From Exiguobacterium artemiae 255-15 (lineage in GTDB: Bacteria > Bacillota > Bacilli > Exiguobacteriales > Exiguobacteriaceae), in NCBI RefSeq assembly GCF_000019905.1, contig NC_010556.1:1886001-1950000 (forward strand): 64,000 nucleotides of DNA. The letters run 5' to 3'. Below are positions 8,786-22,461 of this stretch, one piece after another. The notes under the pieces were generated by a model. It had not been told where the DNA came from, did no database searches, and worked only from the letters and a program-made list of their open reading frames with translations. The translations under genes were made by a program, and so were the position numbers. The first letter of the stretch is position 1; the number at the start of each line of letters is the position of its first letter.

Positions 8786-9759
8786 TGATGAAAGCATGGT
8801 TAAACCACACAGGTGAAGCAATTGATCAATGGACGTTCGAGGAGATCGAAACGCCGACGCCCGGTGCAGGTCAGGCGTTGATCCGCGTCAAGTCAGTTGC
8901 CTTGAACCCCGTCGATTACAAAGCAATCAAAAATCCGGCCTGGACGTATCCGCATGTGCCGGGTGTCGATTTAACCGGTATCGTCGAACAAACAGGACCG
9001 AATGTAACGGGTATCAAAGTCGGAGAACGTATCGCCGTTCATACGAATCTTCAAAAAAACGGGGCATTTGCGGAATATGCCGTCGTCGATGCCCGTGCGT
9101 TGGCGAAAATTCCGGATGCTGTCAGCTTTTCGGAGGCAGCTGCCATTCTCTGCGCCGGTATGACAGCCTATGAAGCCATCATTCAAAAGATGAACACGAC
9201 AGGTAAAGAGACCATCCTGATTCATGCCGGAGCCGGTGGTGTCGGCGGAATCGGGATTCAGCTCGCGAAACGACTCGGACTTGCCGTCGCGACGACGGCC
9301 TCGACAGAGAATCATGACTGGGTCAAGAAGCTTGGTGCTGATCTTGCCATCGACTATAAAACAGAAAATGTGACGGAAGTCATCCGCGACTGGACGAACG
9401 GTCGTGGTGCGGATCTGATTTTCAATACAGTAGGTCGAGATGAAGCGACCGCTGATCTTGGACGACTCGCTTTTTCCGGACAACTGGCTTTCATCGCCGG
9501 CGGTCCCGATCAATCGGTCGTTAAACCGTTTACGCTCTCACCATCCATCCATGAAGTCGCACTCGCTGCTGCTTATGCAATCGAAGACGACCGGGCCATC
9601 CGGAATCTCGGTCATATGGCAGATGAGCTTTTGAAACTGGTTGCTGCAAAAGAACTGGACCCGCTCGTTACGGAAGAGATTCCGGCGGCAGATCTTGTCA
9701 AAGGCTTACAGCGGCTGTCTGAACGACATGTCCGCGGAAAGCTCATCGCAACATTCTAA
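8785..9759 (+). CDS. Zinc-independent medium-chain alcohol dehydrogenase / quinone oxidoreductase family protein
   Basis: The 324-aa protein has the GroES-like N-terminal domain (VALNPVDYKAIKNPAW, PGVDLTGIVEQTGPNV) and an NAD(P)-binding Rossmann domain with HAGAGGVGGIGIQLAKR around residues 145-162. These are hallmarks of the QOR branch of the MDR superfamily, which reduces quinones or enones with NADPH. No catalytic zinc cysteines are visible. GGAAGGAG precedes two consecutive ATG codons (8785 and 8788); either may start. It is coupled to the VOC gene and divergent from the HxlR regulator, which suggests a small detoxification operon. Confidence 0.88.
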   Translation: MMKAWLNHTGEAIDQWTFEEIETPTPGAGQALIRVKSVALNPVDYKAIKNPAWTYPHVPGVDLTGIVEQTGPNVTGIKVGERIAVHTNLQKNGAFAEYAVVDARALAKIPDAVSFSEAAAILCAGMTAYEAIIQKMNTTGKETILIHAGAGGVGGIGIQLAKRLGLAVATTASTENHDWVKKLGADLAIDYKTENVTEVIRDWTNGRGADLIFNTVGRDEATADLGRLAFSGQLAFIAGGPDQSVVKPFTLSPSIHEVALAAAYAIEDDRAIRNLGHMADELLKLVAAKELDPLVTEEIPAADLVKGLQRLSERHVRGKLIATF

Positions 9760-9770
9760 AATCTGTATAC

Positions 9771-9819
9771 AAAAAGCAGAGATATTTTCCTTCATTCAAG
9801 GAGAGTATCTCTGCTTTTT
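9771..9819. terminator. Bidirectional intrinsic terminator
   Basis: A perfect 14-bp stem (9771-9784 with 9806-9819) containing AAAAAGCAGAGATA and its complement is flanked by A- and T-runs. It lies between the convergent MDR and GNAT genes. Confidence 0.9.
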
Positions 9820-9839
9820 GTTTGTATGTCGTCAGCCGG

Positions 9840-10649
9840 TCATTGGTATTTCGGACGTTTCGTGATTTGCATGGAACGTCCGGCGAGTTCAAATCCGACT
9901 GCCTGATAGATTTTGTTTGATGTTTTATTGGACCAGTCCGTGTAGAGCGATACCATCGGATACTGTTGTAACAGATGTTCGGACAGACAGGCCACGAGAT
10001 AAGACGCAATCCCTTGTTTTCGCCATTTTGGTGGGGTGAAGACATAGGAAATCGTCACACCGGAAGCAGTTGGCCGACTCGATGAAGCCATTGCCAATAA
10101 CTGTTCCCCGTCAAACAAACCAAATAATGTTTCGGCTTCAATGTGTTTACGTATCGTTTGCTCATTCTTCAAACGACTGCGTTCCGTCGCCGGCAGGGCA
10201 CCGGTCTCCTGTATGAACGACCAACCGAACGCAACAGCCTGTGGTGCAAACCGTTCCTCGATCAATCGGAATTCGTAGTCAAGCGTCACAGGAGGAATGA
10301 CCGTCGTCAATGTATAAATCCCTTGATCCATCTTAATTTGAAACGGACTGTGCGAAGCAAGCAACGGCTCGATGATCGCCTGCTCTCCGACATATCCGGG
10401 ACAGTTCAAAATCCGCGATAATTTTCGGATTCCTTCGTATGTAAAGACATCACCTGCTAAGATGGCCTGTTCTTCAATCGTTTGCAGCACAACGATCGTC
10501 CGGTCCCCTTCTTCCGCAATCGCCATTAAAATCGGCACATCTCCCCGTTCGAGTATCCCGAGCGGTAACTGATGGACATCGGGTCGTCGCTCAAGCAACG
10601 GAATCGCCACCTGTTTGAAACTCTCATAATCACGATAATGGGTCAACAT
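9840..10649 (-). CDS. GNAT-family N-acetyltransferase
   Basis: The 269-aa protein has an uncharacterised N-terminal half and a C-terminal GNAT domain (about residues 130-265). The acetyl-CoA loop appears as PPKWRKQGIASYLVACLSEH, followed by SLYTDWSNKTSNKIYQAVGF, the usual beta5-alpha4 region of FR47-like enzymes. The substrate is unknown. AAAGGAG lies upstream of the ATG, inside the loop of a perfect 8-bp inverted repeat (10650-10657 and 10672-10679). The gene starts about 36 nt after the pyrE terminator. Confidence 0.85.
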   Translation of the reverse strand: MLTHYRDYESFKQVAIPLLERRPDVHQLPLGILERGDVPILMAIAEEGDRTIVVLQTIEEQAILAGDVFTYEGIRKLSRILNCPGYVGEQAIIEPLLASHSPFQIKMDQGIYTLTTVIPPVTLDYEFRLIEERFAPQAVAFGWSFIQETGALPATERSRLKNEQTIRKHIEAETLFGLFDGEQLLAMASSSRPTASGVTISYVFTPPKWRKQGIASYLVACLSEHLLQQYPMVSLYTDWSNKTSNKIYQAVGFELAGRSMQITKRPKYQ

Positions 10650-10679
10650 CTGAAAACAGCTCCTTTTCTTTGTTTTCAG
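10650..10679 (-). repeat. Inverted repeat presenting the GNAT ribosome-binding site in its loop
   Basis: CTGAAAAC (10650-10657) and GTTTTCAG (10672-10679) form a perfect 8-bp stem; the 14-nt loop contains the AAAGGAG of the GNAT gene and the stem touches the ATG. Confidence 0.6.
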
Positions 10680-10685
10680 TGTATC

Positions 10686-10730
10686 AAAAAAAAGAACACA
10701 TGACGGACGAATCGAATCTTTTCCGCCATG
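10686..10730 (-). terminator. Intrinsic terminator of the pyr operon
   Basis: A 9-bp stem (arms 10722-10730 and 10699-10707, one G-U pair) is followed on the minus strand by eight T (10693-10686), just after the pyrE stop. Confidence 0.82.
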
Positions 10731-10748
10731 CTCGGGTGAGTTTCCTGA

Positions 10749-11389
10749 TTATGAATTCTGTTTCGTTCCGATCAGGAAAGATTCACTCCACTTCACCGGA
10801 TCAATCGACCAGGTTTGTAATCCTTCCTGCTCTTCTTTTGAAATATAGGCGGTCTCGACAGCCGTCTCCAGTAATTCCGTGAACGTCAGTAAAGCATCAG
10901 CTTCCACTCCGGCGGCCGTTAAGTTTTCCTTCAGTCGGGTCATCCCGTAAGAGAAAATCGCCTGAATCCGGATGACTGAAGCACCGGCGGCTTCGACGGC
11001 TTGCGTCGCTTCAATCGAAGACATCCCCGTCGACAACAAGTCTTCGACGACGATGACACGTTGTCCGGCCTGCAAACGCCCTTCAATCTGATTTCCTTTC
11101 CCGTGTCCCTTCGCACTTCCCCGGATGTACACCATTGGGAGACCAAGTCGTTCCGCGACGAGCGCCGCATGCGGAATACCGGCTGTCGCCGTCCCGGCGA
11201 TGACGTCGGCGTTTAACGGCCGGATTCGTTCCGCCAATTTGTCGGCAATCAAAGTCCGGACCGCCGGACTCGATAAAGTCAGCCGGTTATCACAATAAAT
11301 CGGCGAACGTAATCCGCTTGCCCATGTATAAGGAGCCGTCGGTGCCAACGTGACCGCTTCGATTTCAAGTAATGCCTGTGCGAGTTGAT

Positions 11390-11393
<4 letters not shown>
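10749..11393 (-). CDS. pyrE: Orotate phosphoribosyltransferase
   Basis: PyrE joins orotate to PRPP to give orotidine 5'-phosphate. The 214-aa product has the PRPP-binding signature VIVVEDLLSTGMSS around residues 117-130 and FTWASGLRSP-like substrate region (YTWASGLRSPIYCDNR) near residue 22. GGAAGGGG lies upstream of the ATG, which overlaps the pyrF stop (ATGA). It is the last gene of the pyr operon, as in B. subtilis, and is followed by a terminator. Confidence 0.97.
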
Positions 11394-13716
<2,323 letters not shown>

Positions 13717-13720
<4 letters not shown>

Positions 13721-16700
13721 CGAGCCACCGCCTTTTTCATGTAATCGAATGGCTGAATCGCGCTCGCTTCAAAGGACAGACTTTCAATGACCCGCAACAA
13801 CGCTTCCGCTGTATCGAGAGAAGTCAGGCAGACGACATTGTTTTCTGCTGCCGCCCGGCGGATGATGAAGCCGTCTTTCGTGACTTGTGAATCCCGGCTC
13901 ATCGTATTGATGACATATTCGACTTCTGCTTTTTCAATCCATTCGAGCATCGATCCTTGTTCCGAACCGAGTTTGCCGACGACTTGAACACGCAATCCGT
14001 GTTCTTCCAGGACGCTGGCTGTTCCGGCCGTGGCAAGCAGCGTAAACCCGAGTGCCGTAAAGCGTTTGGCGAGATCAAGCATCTCTTGTTTGTCCTGATC
14101 CGCTACTGTCAGCAGCACCCGGCCGTGTTCCGGAATCGCCATTCCGGAAGCAATCAGTCCTTTATAAAGGGCTTTTTCAAGTGTCCGGTCCGTTCCGATG
14201 ACTTCGCCGGTCGACTTCATCTCCGGTCCAAGCGACGGATCCACTTCTTTCAGCTTCGCAAAGGAGAAGACCGGTACTTTAACAGAAACCAGTTTTTCTT
14301 CCGGTAAAACACCGCTCGTCAATCCGTAAGACGCAAGTGTATCGCCTAAGATGACGTTCGTCGCGAGACGTGCCACCGGCAACCCTGTCACTTTTGAGAT
14401 GAACGGAACAGTCCGGCTTGCCCGCGGGTTGACTTCCAGCACATACAGTTCTCCGTCAGCAAAGACAAATTGGATATTGAGCAATCCTTTGATCCGGAAG
14501 GCCTTGGCAATGCGTGTCGTGTAATCGACAATCAACTCCTTGATCGCTTGCGGTACCCGTTGCGGCGGATAGACCCCGATCGAATCACCCGAGTGAATGC
14601 CAGCCCGTTCGATATGTTCCATGATGCCCGGTATGACGACATCTGTTCCGTCGCAAATCGCATCCACCTCAAGCTCCATTCCCGTCAAGTAACGGTCGAC
14701 GAGCACCGGACGTTCCGGTGAGGCGATGACGGCATGTTTCATATAATGCTCCAGTTCTTGTTCTCCGTAGACGATTTCCATCGCGCGTCCACCAAGGACA
14801 TACGACGGACGGACGAGGACGGGATAGCCAAGCTCGCTTGCCGCTGCTGTTGCCTCTGTGACTGTAACGGCTGTTTTTCCGGGAGGCTGCGGAATATCGA
14901 GCTGTGTCAGGGCTGCTTCAAACTGTTTCCGGTCTTCTGCCCGGTCGAGATCTTCAAGTGACGTTCCGAGGATCTTCACGCCCTCGGCTTCCAGTGATTC
15001 CGCGAGATTAATCGCCGTCTGACCGCCGAATTGGACGATAACACCGATTGGCTGTTCGTTTCGGATGACTTCGAGTACGTCTTCCGTCGTCAATGGTTCA
15101 AAATAGAGCCGGTCGGAAATCGAAAAATCGGTTGAAACCGTCTCCGGATTATTGTTGACGATGATGGCTTCGTATCCGGCTTCACGAATCGCTTGGATCG
15201 AATGGACGGTGGCATAGTCAAATTCCACCCCTTGTCCGATTCGGATCGGTCCGGAACCGAGGACAAGAATCGATGGCCGTGTCGTCGGAACCGCTTCATT
15301 TTCGACTTCGTATGTTCCGTAGTAATACGGTGTGTCGGAGGCAAATTCCGCAGCACACGTGTCGACCATTTTATAGACGGGATGGAGTCCGGATTCGTTG
15401 CGGATCTGCCGGATTGCCGTCTCGGTCTGTTGCGTGATCCGGGCGAGCATCTGGTCACTGAAGCCGTAACGTTTTGCATGACGGAGGCGTTCAGGTGTCA
15501 ACCCGTGCTTGACGATGTCTTGTTCGATCCGGTGGATATGATGCAGTTTTTCCAGGAACAACCGGTCGATGCTCGTCCATTCGTGCAGTTGTTCGACGGT
15601 ATGACCACGTTCGATGCCGGCATACAGGGCAAACAGGCGTTCATCTGTCGCTTTGATGATATGACGGTGCAGGTCGGCTTCATTCATCTCAGCAAAACGG
15701 TTCATGTGCAAGTCCGCTTGTCCGATTTCAAGCGAACGAACCGCTTTCAGCAAAGCTTCCTCCATCGTCCGGCCCATGGCCATGACTTCACCTGTCGCTT
15801 TCATCTGGGTACCGAGCGTCCGGTCGGCCGATTCAAATTTATCAAACGGCCAGCGGGGAATTTTGGCGACGACATAGTCGAGTGCCGGTTCGAACGAGGC
15901 AAAACTCGTTTCCGTAATTGGATTTTTTAATTCGGATAAGGCATACCCGACGGCGATCTTGGCAGCCAGTTTGGCAATCGGATACCCCGTCGCTTTTGAA
16001 GCCAGTGCTGACGAACGTGAGACACGCGGATTGACTTCAATGACATAATACGTGAAGCTGACCGGATCGAGGGCGAACTGGATGTTACATCCACCTTCGA
16101 TTCCGAGGACACGGATGATATCAAGCGATACATTCCGCATCATCTGATAATCACGGTCGGATAATGTTTGGGTCGGGGCAAAGACGATTGAATCCCCCGT
16201 GTGGACACCAACCGGATCAAAGTTTTCCATCGCACAGACGATGATTGCCTGGTTCGTCGCGTCCCGCATGACTTCGAACTCGACTTCTTTCATGCCGGCA
16301 ATCGATTTTTCCAATAAGACTTGGGTCGCCGGACTGGCTTTCAGTCCACCTTCGACAATCCGGATGAACTCATCCATCGTTTCGGCGATACCACCGCCGG
16401 TTCCACCGAGTGTATAGGCTGGTCGAATGATGATCGGCAGACCGATCTTCGCACAGAACTGCTCAGCTTCTTCGACCGTATGCACGATTTCACTTTCCGG
16501 TACACCGTGACCGAGTTTAAACATCAATTTTCTGAACAAATCACGATCTTCCGCTTCCTCGATTGCCGTCAGTTTCGTCCCGAGCAGTTCGACGCCGTAT
16601 TCGGCGAGCACACCGAGTCGATCCAGTTCAACGGCGAGATTCAGTCCCGTTTGTCCGCCGAGTGTCGCAAGTAACGCATCTGGACGTTCTTTCCGAATGA

Positions 16701-16929
16701 TGCGGGCAACAAACTCTGCTTGCAACGGTTCGATGTAGACCCGATCCGCTACAGTCGGATCCGTCATGATGGTGGCGGGATTCGAGTTGACGAGAACGAC
16801 TTCGTACCCTTCCTCTTTCAAGGCTTGGCAGGCTTGTGTTCCGGCATAATCAAATTCTGCTGCTTGTCCGATGACGATTGGACCGGATCCGATAACGAGA
16901 ATCTTTTGAATATCTTGACGTTTAGGCAT
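13717..16929 (-). CDS. carB: Carbamoyl-phosphate synthase large subunit (pyrimidine-specific)
   Basis: The large subunit makes carbamoyl phosphate from bicarbonate, ammonia released by CarA and two ATP. The 1070-aa protein has two homologous ATP-grasp halves: [20 protein letters not shown] at the N-terminus and [20 protein letters not shown] near residue 560. It ends with an MGS-like allosteric domain (about 930-1070; [12 protein letters not shown]). The start overlaps carA by 8 nt (ATGCCTAA). In B. subtilis the gene is called pyrAB. The length is full, and no frameshift is seen. Confidence 0.97.
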
Positions 16930-18010
16930 GAGAGACCTCCTGTTGGTTCGTGATTTCTGTTAAAAACTGATCGAATAAATCGTTGGCATCCATCGGTCCG
17001 GGAGAAGCTTCTGGATGATATTGGACCGAAAAGACGGGATGTGTCGTATGGCGGATTCCTTCGACGGTTCCATCATTGATCGCCCGGTGCGTCAGCTTGA
17101 GATTCAATCCGGCAAGCGACTGGTCCTCCACGGCATACCCATGATTTTGTGAGGTGATGCTGACTTGTCCCGTCCGAAGATCTTCGACCGGATGATTCGC
17201 TCCCCGGTGACCGAACGGCAGCTTAAATGTGTCTGCGCCATGTGCTAAGGCAATCAGTTGATGACCGAGACAGATGCCGAAGATGACAACTTGTCCCGTC
17301 AGTTCCTGAATCAAGGGAATGGCGGTCGGAACATCTTTTGGATTCCCGGGACCGTTTGATAACATGACACCGTCCGGCATGTAACGCAAGACGTCTTTTG
17401 CCGTCACGTCGTGCGGGACGACGACGACTTCACAGCCGCGTCGGACGAGCTCGCGGATAATGCCCAGTTTCGCGCCGAAATCGACCAGGACGATTCTCGG
17501 ACCGGCACCCGGAATGACATAGGCCCGTTCCGTCGAAGCCCGTTTGACCTGATCGGTCGCAAGCGCCATTTGCTTGAGCCGCTCCAGTTGCTCGGTCAAA
17601 TCGTACGTACCGTCAACGAGCAGTCCCCGCATAACACCCTTTGACCGCAGATGCCGCGTCAATTGCCGCGTATCGATGCCGGTTAAGCCGGGAATGTTGA
17701 ATTCTTCCAAAGCCGTCGCAAGAGATGTCTGCGAGCGGAAGTTCGATGGCGTATGACAGACTTCCCGGACAATCAGTGCTTTCGCAAGCGGTCGGGTCGT
17801 TTCATAGTCGTCGCGGTTCATTCCATAGTTGCCGATCAACGGATTCGTTAACACAATCATTTGATCGCAGTAAGACGGATCGGATAACATCTCCTGGTAT
17901 CCGGTCATCCCGGTCTGGAAGACCACCTCTCCCATCGTCACCTCGCTTGAACCAAACGCTTCTCCTTCAAATACCATTCCATCCTCTAAAATCAACGTCC
18001 GTTTAGACAT
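16922..18010 (-). CDS. carA: Carbamoyl-phosphate synthase small subunit (glutaminase)
   Basis: CarA hydrolyses glutamine and channels ammonia to CarB. From the ATG at 18010 ([11 protein letters not shown]) it is 362 aa. The class I glutaminase triad is visible: Cys247 in FGICLGHQ, His332 and Glu334 in [10 protein letters not shown]. The open frame extends upstream to 18043, but family alignment and the 8-nt overlap with pyrC (ATGTCTAA) favour 18010. In B. subtilis the gene is called pyrAA. It is coupled on both sides. Confidence 0.96.
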
Positions 18011-19274
18011 GTGCTTTTTCCCCCTTGAATACGATTTCTCCACCGACGAGTGTCAGGACCGGATAACCGGTTAGTGATGCTCCGGCAAACGGAGTATTTT
18101 TTCCTTTTGAGAGGAACTGGTCCGGTTGTACCGCGCGGACCGTCTCGAGATCAAGCAGGACAAGATCGGCGGGCGCCCCGACTTCAATCCGTCCGAACGG
18201 CAAGTCAAACAAATCGGCCGGATTACGCGACATCCAGTCGAATAACTGATTCAGCGTAAAGATGCCGGGTTCGACCAGTTTCGTATAGAGCAGCGGAAAG
18301 GCCGTTTCAAATCCGGTAATCCCGAACGGTGCTCGTTCGATGCCGATTGCTTTTTCCTCCGCGGCATGCGGCGCATGGTCCGTCGCGATGCAATCAATCG
18401 TTCCGTCCTGCAGTCCTGCAAGCAACGCTTGGCGATCCGCTTCGCTCCGAAGCGGTGGATTCATCTTGAAGTTCGGATCGCGTCCGATGATATCGTCTTC
18501 CGTCAACACTAAATGGTGCGGCGTAACTTCTGCCGTCACCCGAATTCCCGCCCGTTTTGCATCCCGGATGACCCGGACGGATTCCTTTGTCGAGACGTGG
18601 CAGACATGATAATGACAGCCGGTCGCTTCCGCAATCAAGACATCCCGGGCGATATGAATGCTTTCTGCCAGTGACGGAATCCCTTGCAATCCTTCCCGTG
18701 CACTGTATGCCCCTTCATGGACACAGCCTGCTTTCAGCGAATCATCTTCACAATGGGCGATGATACTTTTATGGACGGCGGCGGCGCGTGTCATCGCTTC
18801 CCGCATAACGGCGGCACTTTGGACGCCGACTCCATCGTCCGTGAAGGCAAAGGCATCAGTCAGTTGTTCAAATGCGACGAGTTCCTGCCCTAGCTGATTT
18901 TTTGAAATCGCCGCATAAGGGAAAACACGGACAGATGCCGTTTCTTCAATCTTTTTAAAGAGCGCATCCAGCGTCTCGCGGTCGTCCGGAACCGGTCGCG
19001 TGTTCGGCATCGGACAAATCGTTGTAAATCCGCCGGCTGCCGCTGCTGCTGTTCCGGTCGCAATCGTCTCTTTATGTTCGCCGCCCGGTTCGCGTAAATG
19101 AACATGAACATCCACAAATCCCGGTGCCACCGTGTATCCCGTGGCATCAATTACCTGATCCGTCTCAAGTGGTGTCGCATCAAGATCCGTAAAAATACCG
19201 TCTTCCATGCGAATACTCGACTTTTGCAGTTGCCCGTTTTTATACCATGTTGCATGATCAATTCGAATCGCCAT
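18003..19274 (-). CDS. pyrC: Dihydroorotase
   Basis: PyrC cyclises carbamoyl aspartate to dihydroorotate. The 423-aa product is an amidohydrolase-fold enzyme with the first metal motif [15 protein letters not shown] near residue 55, [10 protein letters not shown] and NPPLRSE in the middle and the catalytic Asp in IATDHAPH near residue 300. This is the longer, class I type usual in Firmicutes. It follows pyrB with one intervening base and overlaps carA by 8 nt. Confidence 0.97.
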   Translation of the reverse strand: MAIRIDHATWYKNGQLQKSSIRMEDGIFTDLDATPLETDQVIDATGYTVAPGFVDVHVHLREPGGEHKETIATGTAAAAAGGFTTICPMPNTRPVPDDRETLDALFKKIEETASVRVFPYAAISKNQLGQELVAFEQLTDAFAFTDDGVGVQSAAVMREAMTRAAAVHKSIIAHCEDDSLKAGCVHEGAYSAREGLQGIPSLAESIHIARDVLIAEATGCHYHVCHVSTKESVRVIRDAKRAGIRVTAEVTPHHLVLTEDDIIGRDPNFKMNPPLRSEADRQALLAGLQDGTIDCIATDHAPHAAEEKAIGIERAPFGITGFETAFPLLYTKLVEPGIFTLNQLFDWMSRNPADLFDLPFGRIEVGAPADLVLLDLETVRAVQPDQFLSKGKNTPFAGASLTGYPVLTLVGGEIVFKGEKAHV

Positions 19275-19275
19275 T

Positions 19276-20193
19276 TTATCTCGTCTCCTTTATCGTTGCT
19301 GTCTCAAATGCCCGTTCCAAAATCGCCATTCGGGCAAACACACCGTTCGTCATCTGATCAAAGATGCGTGATTGCGGATGCTCCACCAATTCGTCGGCAA
19401 TCTCAACACCACGGTTGACCGGTGCCGGATGTAACACAATCGCTTCCGGCTGAATCCGCTTCATCCGTTGTTCCGTCAATCCGTACCGTTCGTGATACTC
19501 TTCCGCTGCAAACGGACGGCCATCCGTATGCCGCTCGTGCTGGACACGGAGCAGCATGATGATGTCACTCGTCGCCACCGCCTCGTCCATCTCCCGATAG
19601 GTGATGCCCATCGTCTCGTCAAACCATTCCCTCGGTCCGGAACCGATGACGGTCGCTCCCAAGCGTTGCAAGACGTGTGCGTTTGACCGGGCGACCCGGC
19701 TGTGCCGGAGATCACCGCAGATGACGATCGTTTTTCCGCTGACATGACCGTATTCCGCATACATCGTCATCAAATCGAGCAGTGATTGTGATGGATGTTG
19801 CCCGCTACCGTCTCCGGCATTGATGATCGGAATTGACAACTGTTGTTGCAACGGTTCATAATAACCGGTCTCTCCGTGCCGGACGACGAGGGCATCCACG
19901 CCGATTGCTTGTAACGTTTTGCACGTATCCAGCAACGTTTCCCCTTTTTGAACGGATGAAGTTGCCGTTTCGAACGGCAGCACATGCAGTCCGAGGTGAT
20001 GTTCCGCCATGTCAAACGAACATTTAGTCCGTGTCGAATGTTCAAAAAATAAGTTGGCGACGGTTTTCGTCGGAAGTGGTCGGACAGATGCGCCTTGTTT
20101 CAGCTGCAGTGCCCGCTCAATCAACTGTTCGATGTCTTCTGTCGCTAATGCGTCAAGACTCGTAAAATGGGCGATTCGTTGTCGTGTCTGCAT
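19276..20193 (-). CDS. pyrB: Aspartate carbamoyltransferase catalytic subunit
   Basis: PyrB joins carbamoyl phosphate to aspartate, the committed step of UMP synthesis. From the ATG at 20193 ([10 protein letters not shown]), preceded by AAAGGAGAG, it is 305 aa. The carbamoyl-phosphate loop reads [16 protein letters not shown] near residue 45 and the [11 protein letters not shown] motif is near residue 130. No regulatory subunit pyrI is present, as in other Bacillales. An upstream PyrR-controlled attenuator (20214-20313) separates it from pyrP. Confidence 0.97.
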   Translation of the reverse strand: MQTRQRIAHFTSLDALATEDIEQLIERALQLKQGASVRPLPTKTVANLFFEHSTRTKCSFDMAEHHLGLHVLPFETATSSVQKGETLLDTCKTLQAIGVDALVVRHGETGYYEPLQQQLSIPIINAGDGSGQHPSQSLLDLMTMYAEYGHVSGKTIVICGDLRHSRVARSNAHVLQRLGATVIGSGPREWFDETMGITYREMDEAVATSDIIMLLRVQHERHTDGRPFAAEEYHERYGLTEQRMKRIQPEAIVLHPAPVNRGVEIADELVEHPQSRIFDQMTNGVFARMAILERAFETATIKETR

Positions 20194-20213
20194 GTTTTTC
20201 TCTCCTTTGGGTC

Positions 20214-20313
20214 GCAAAAAAAGCGCACCTTCTGATGTGAAGGTGCGCTGAAGAAGACAGATGTCGCCACCTGTTTCTGAAGGGCCTCCACTTTATCGTT
20301 CTCTCTGGAACGT
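20214..20313 (-). promoter_or_regulatory. PyrR-binding attenuator between pyrP and pyrB
   Basis: The minus strand carries a PyrR binding loop CGTTCCAGAGAGAACG (20312-20297), close to the family consensus ARUCCNGNGAGGYU. It is followed by a strong terminator: AGCGCACCTT and its complement (20249-20222) with a run of T (20221-20216). UMP-bound PyrR should stabilise the hairpin and favour termination before pyrB. This position matches the third attenuator of B. subtilis. Confidence 0.9.
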
Positions 20314-20314
20314 C

Positions 20315-21631
20315 TTAAAAGTCGTTAGCTGCTCGTTTCGGTTGTGGTGTTTCTTGTTCGTGTGCTGCGACTTCGATACTCGTTTTTGGCAAGATCAAAT
20401 TCAGAAGGACCCCTAAGATCGTGGCAAGTGCCATGCCTTCGAGCGAGAAGTTGCCGATTTTGAGGGCAGCTCCACCAATCCCGATGACCAGAATGACCGC
20501 TGTGATGGTCAGGTTCCGTTTATCGGCAAGATCGACCTTACTTTCGACCAGTGTCCGCAGACCGTTCGAAGCGATGACCCCGAACAACAGGATACTGATG
20601 CCGCCCATGACAGGTGTCGGTATCGTCTTGATGAACCCTTCGACATAGCCGAGGAAGCCAAAGCTGATGGCGAGAACCGCTGCGCCTCCGAGGACAAAGA
20701 CACTGTAGACGCGGGTGATGGCCATGACGCCGTTGTTTTCACCGTACGTCGTGACCGGCGGACCGCCGAGGATCGAAGCAATCGTCTTCGCCAATCCATC
20801 TCCGAGAACCGTCCGGTGCATCCCCGGATCAAGAAGCGTCTCGCGCCCGATAATCCGTGATGTCACTTTTTGTTCTCCGATATGCTCTGTTAATGTGACC
20901 AGTGTGACCGGAACGATGAGCGCAAGTGCCGCCCAGTTTAGTGTCGGCGAGTAGTCAAGGAATGGCACCGTAAAGTTCGGCACCTGGAAGAAGCTCGCTT
21001 GTTTCAGTGACGTGAAGTCGACGATCCCGGCAGCGACGGCAACCAGATACCCGGTCAGGATACCGAACAGAATCGGGACGGTACTCCACATTCCTTTGAA
21101 GTACGTCATCGCGAGCAAGGTGACAGCGAGTGTCGTCAAGGCGACGAGCAGGAAGGTACCGTTGTACTTGCCGTCCGCTCCGTTCATCGCCATGTTGACG
21201 GCTGTTGGAGCAAGCGATAATCCGATGACCATGATGACGGGACCGATCACGATCGGAGGCAACAGTTTCATTAACCAGCCAACACCTGTATACGTGATGA
21301 CGAGGGAAACGATGCCGTAGACGAGTCCTGCAACCATTCCGCCGACAAGCGCATCTTCGACACCCCAGCGTTCACTGACGGCAATGATCGGGACGATATA
21401 AGCGAAACTTGAACCTAAGTACGTCGGGACTTTAAAGCGGGTGACGGCGAGGAAGATCAACGTGCCGACTCCGCTTGCGACGAGGGCGACGGATGTGTTT
21501 AATCCCGTTAATAACGGAACAAGGACCGTCGCGCCAAACATCGCGAAGACATGTTGGAGGCTGAGCATCAGCCACTGAAGAGGATGTTTTGGTCGTTCTT
21601 GTACATCGAGAACTGGTCTGTGTGTTTGCAT
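20315..21631 (-). CDS. pyrP: Uracil permease (nucleobase:cation symporter-2 family)
   Basis: PyrP imports uracil across the cytoplasmic membrane. The 438-aa protein has about twelve to fourteen hydrophobic segments (for example LQHVFAMFGATVLVPLLTGL at residues 26-45). It carries the NCS2 signature region GDGLAKTIASILGGPPVTTY near residue 270 and NNGVMAITRV. It lies in the pyr operon between pyrR and pyrB. Its ribosome-binding site GGGAG is directly next to a PyrR RNA hairpin (21650-21665). Confidence 0.95.
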   Translation of the reverse strand: MQTHRPVLDVQERPKHPLQWLMLSLQHVFAMFGATVLVPLLTGLNTSVALVASGVGTLIFLAVTRFKVPTYLGSSFAYIVPIIAVSERWGVEDALVGGMVAGLVYGIVSLVITYTGVGWLMKLLPPIVIGPVIMVIGLSLAPTAVNMAMNGADGKYNGTFLLVALTTLAVTLLAMTYFKGMWSTVPILFGILTGYLVAVAAGIVDFTSLKQASFFQVPNFTVPFLDYSPTLNWAALALIVPVTLVTLTEHIGEQKVTSRIIGRETLLDPGMHRTVLGDGLAKTIASILGGPPVTTYGENNGVMAITRVYSVFVLGGAAVLAISFGFLGYVEGFIKTIPTPVMGGISILLFGVIASNGLRTLVESKVDLADKRNLTITAVILVIGIGGAALKIGNFSLEGMALATILGVLLNLILPKTSIEVAAHEQETPQPKRAANDF

Positions 21632-21640
21632 GAGGATAAC

Positions 21641-21668
21641 TCCCTTTCTGGTCTCTCTGGACCACGTT
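21641..21668 (-). promoter_or_regulatory. PyrR-binding hairpin abutting the pyrP ribosome-binding site
   Basis: In the 51-nt pyrR-pyrP gap the minus strand holds GGTCCAGAGAGACC (21664-21651), extended to a TGGTC/GACCA stem with loop CAGAGA. It is followed at once by AAAGGGAG (21648-21641), which is the pyrP Shine-Dalgarno, 8 nt before the ATG. No terminator stem with a U-run fits in the gap. Confidence 0.8.
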
Positions 21669-21682
21669 AAAGGTATTTGTGT

Positions 21683-22426
<744 letters not shown>

Positions 22427-22432
22427 GGTGAT

Positions 22433-22461
22433 ACTCTACCGTTTTATTAGAAAAACGTCAA
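22433..22461 (-). promoter_or_regulatory. Sigma-A promoter of the pyr operon
   Basis: TTGACG (22461-22456) and TAGAGT (22438-22433) are separated by 17 bp on the minus strand. The -35 overlaps the stop codon of the upstream pseudouridine synthase gene. Transcription should start near 22426. Confidence 0.75.

Noticed and set aside
15193-15930. 245-aa open frame on the plus strand
   Set aside because: It lies fully antisense to carB, has no ribosome-binding site and no family similarity. It is a shadow of a GC-biased long gene.
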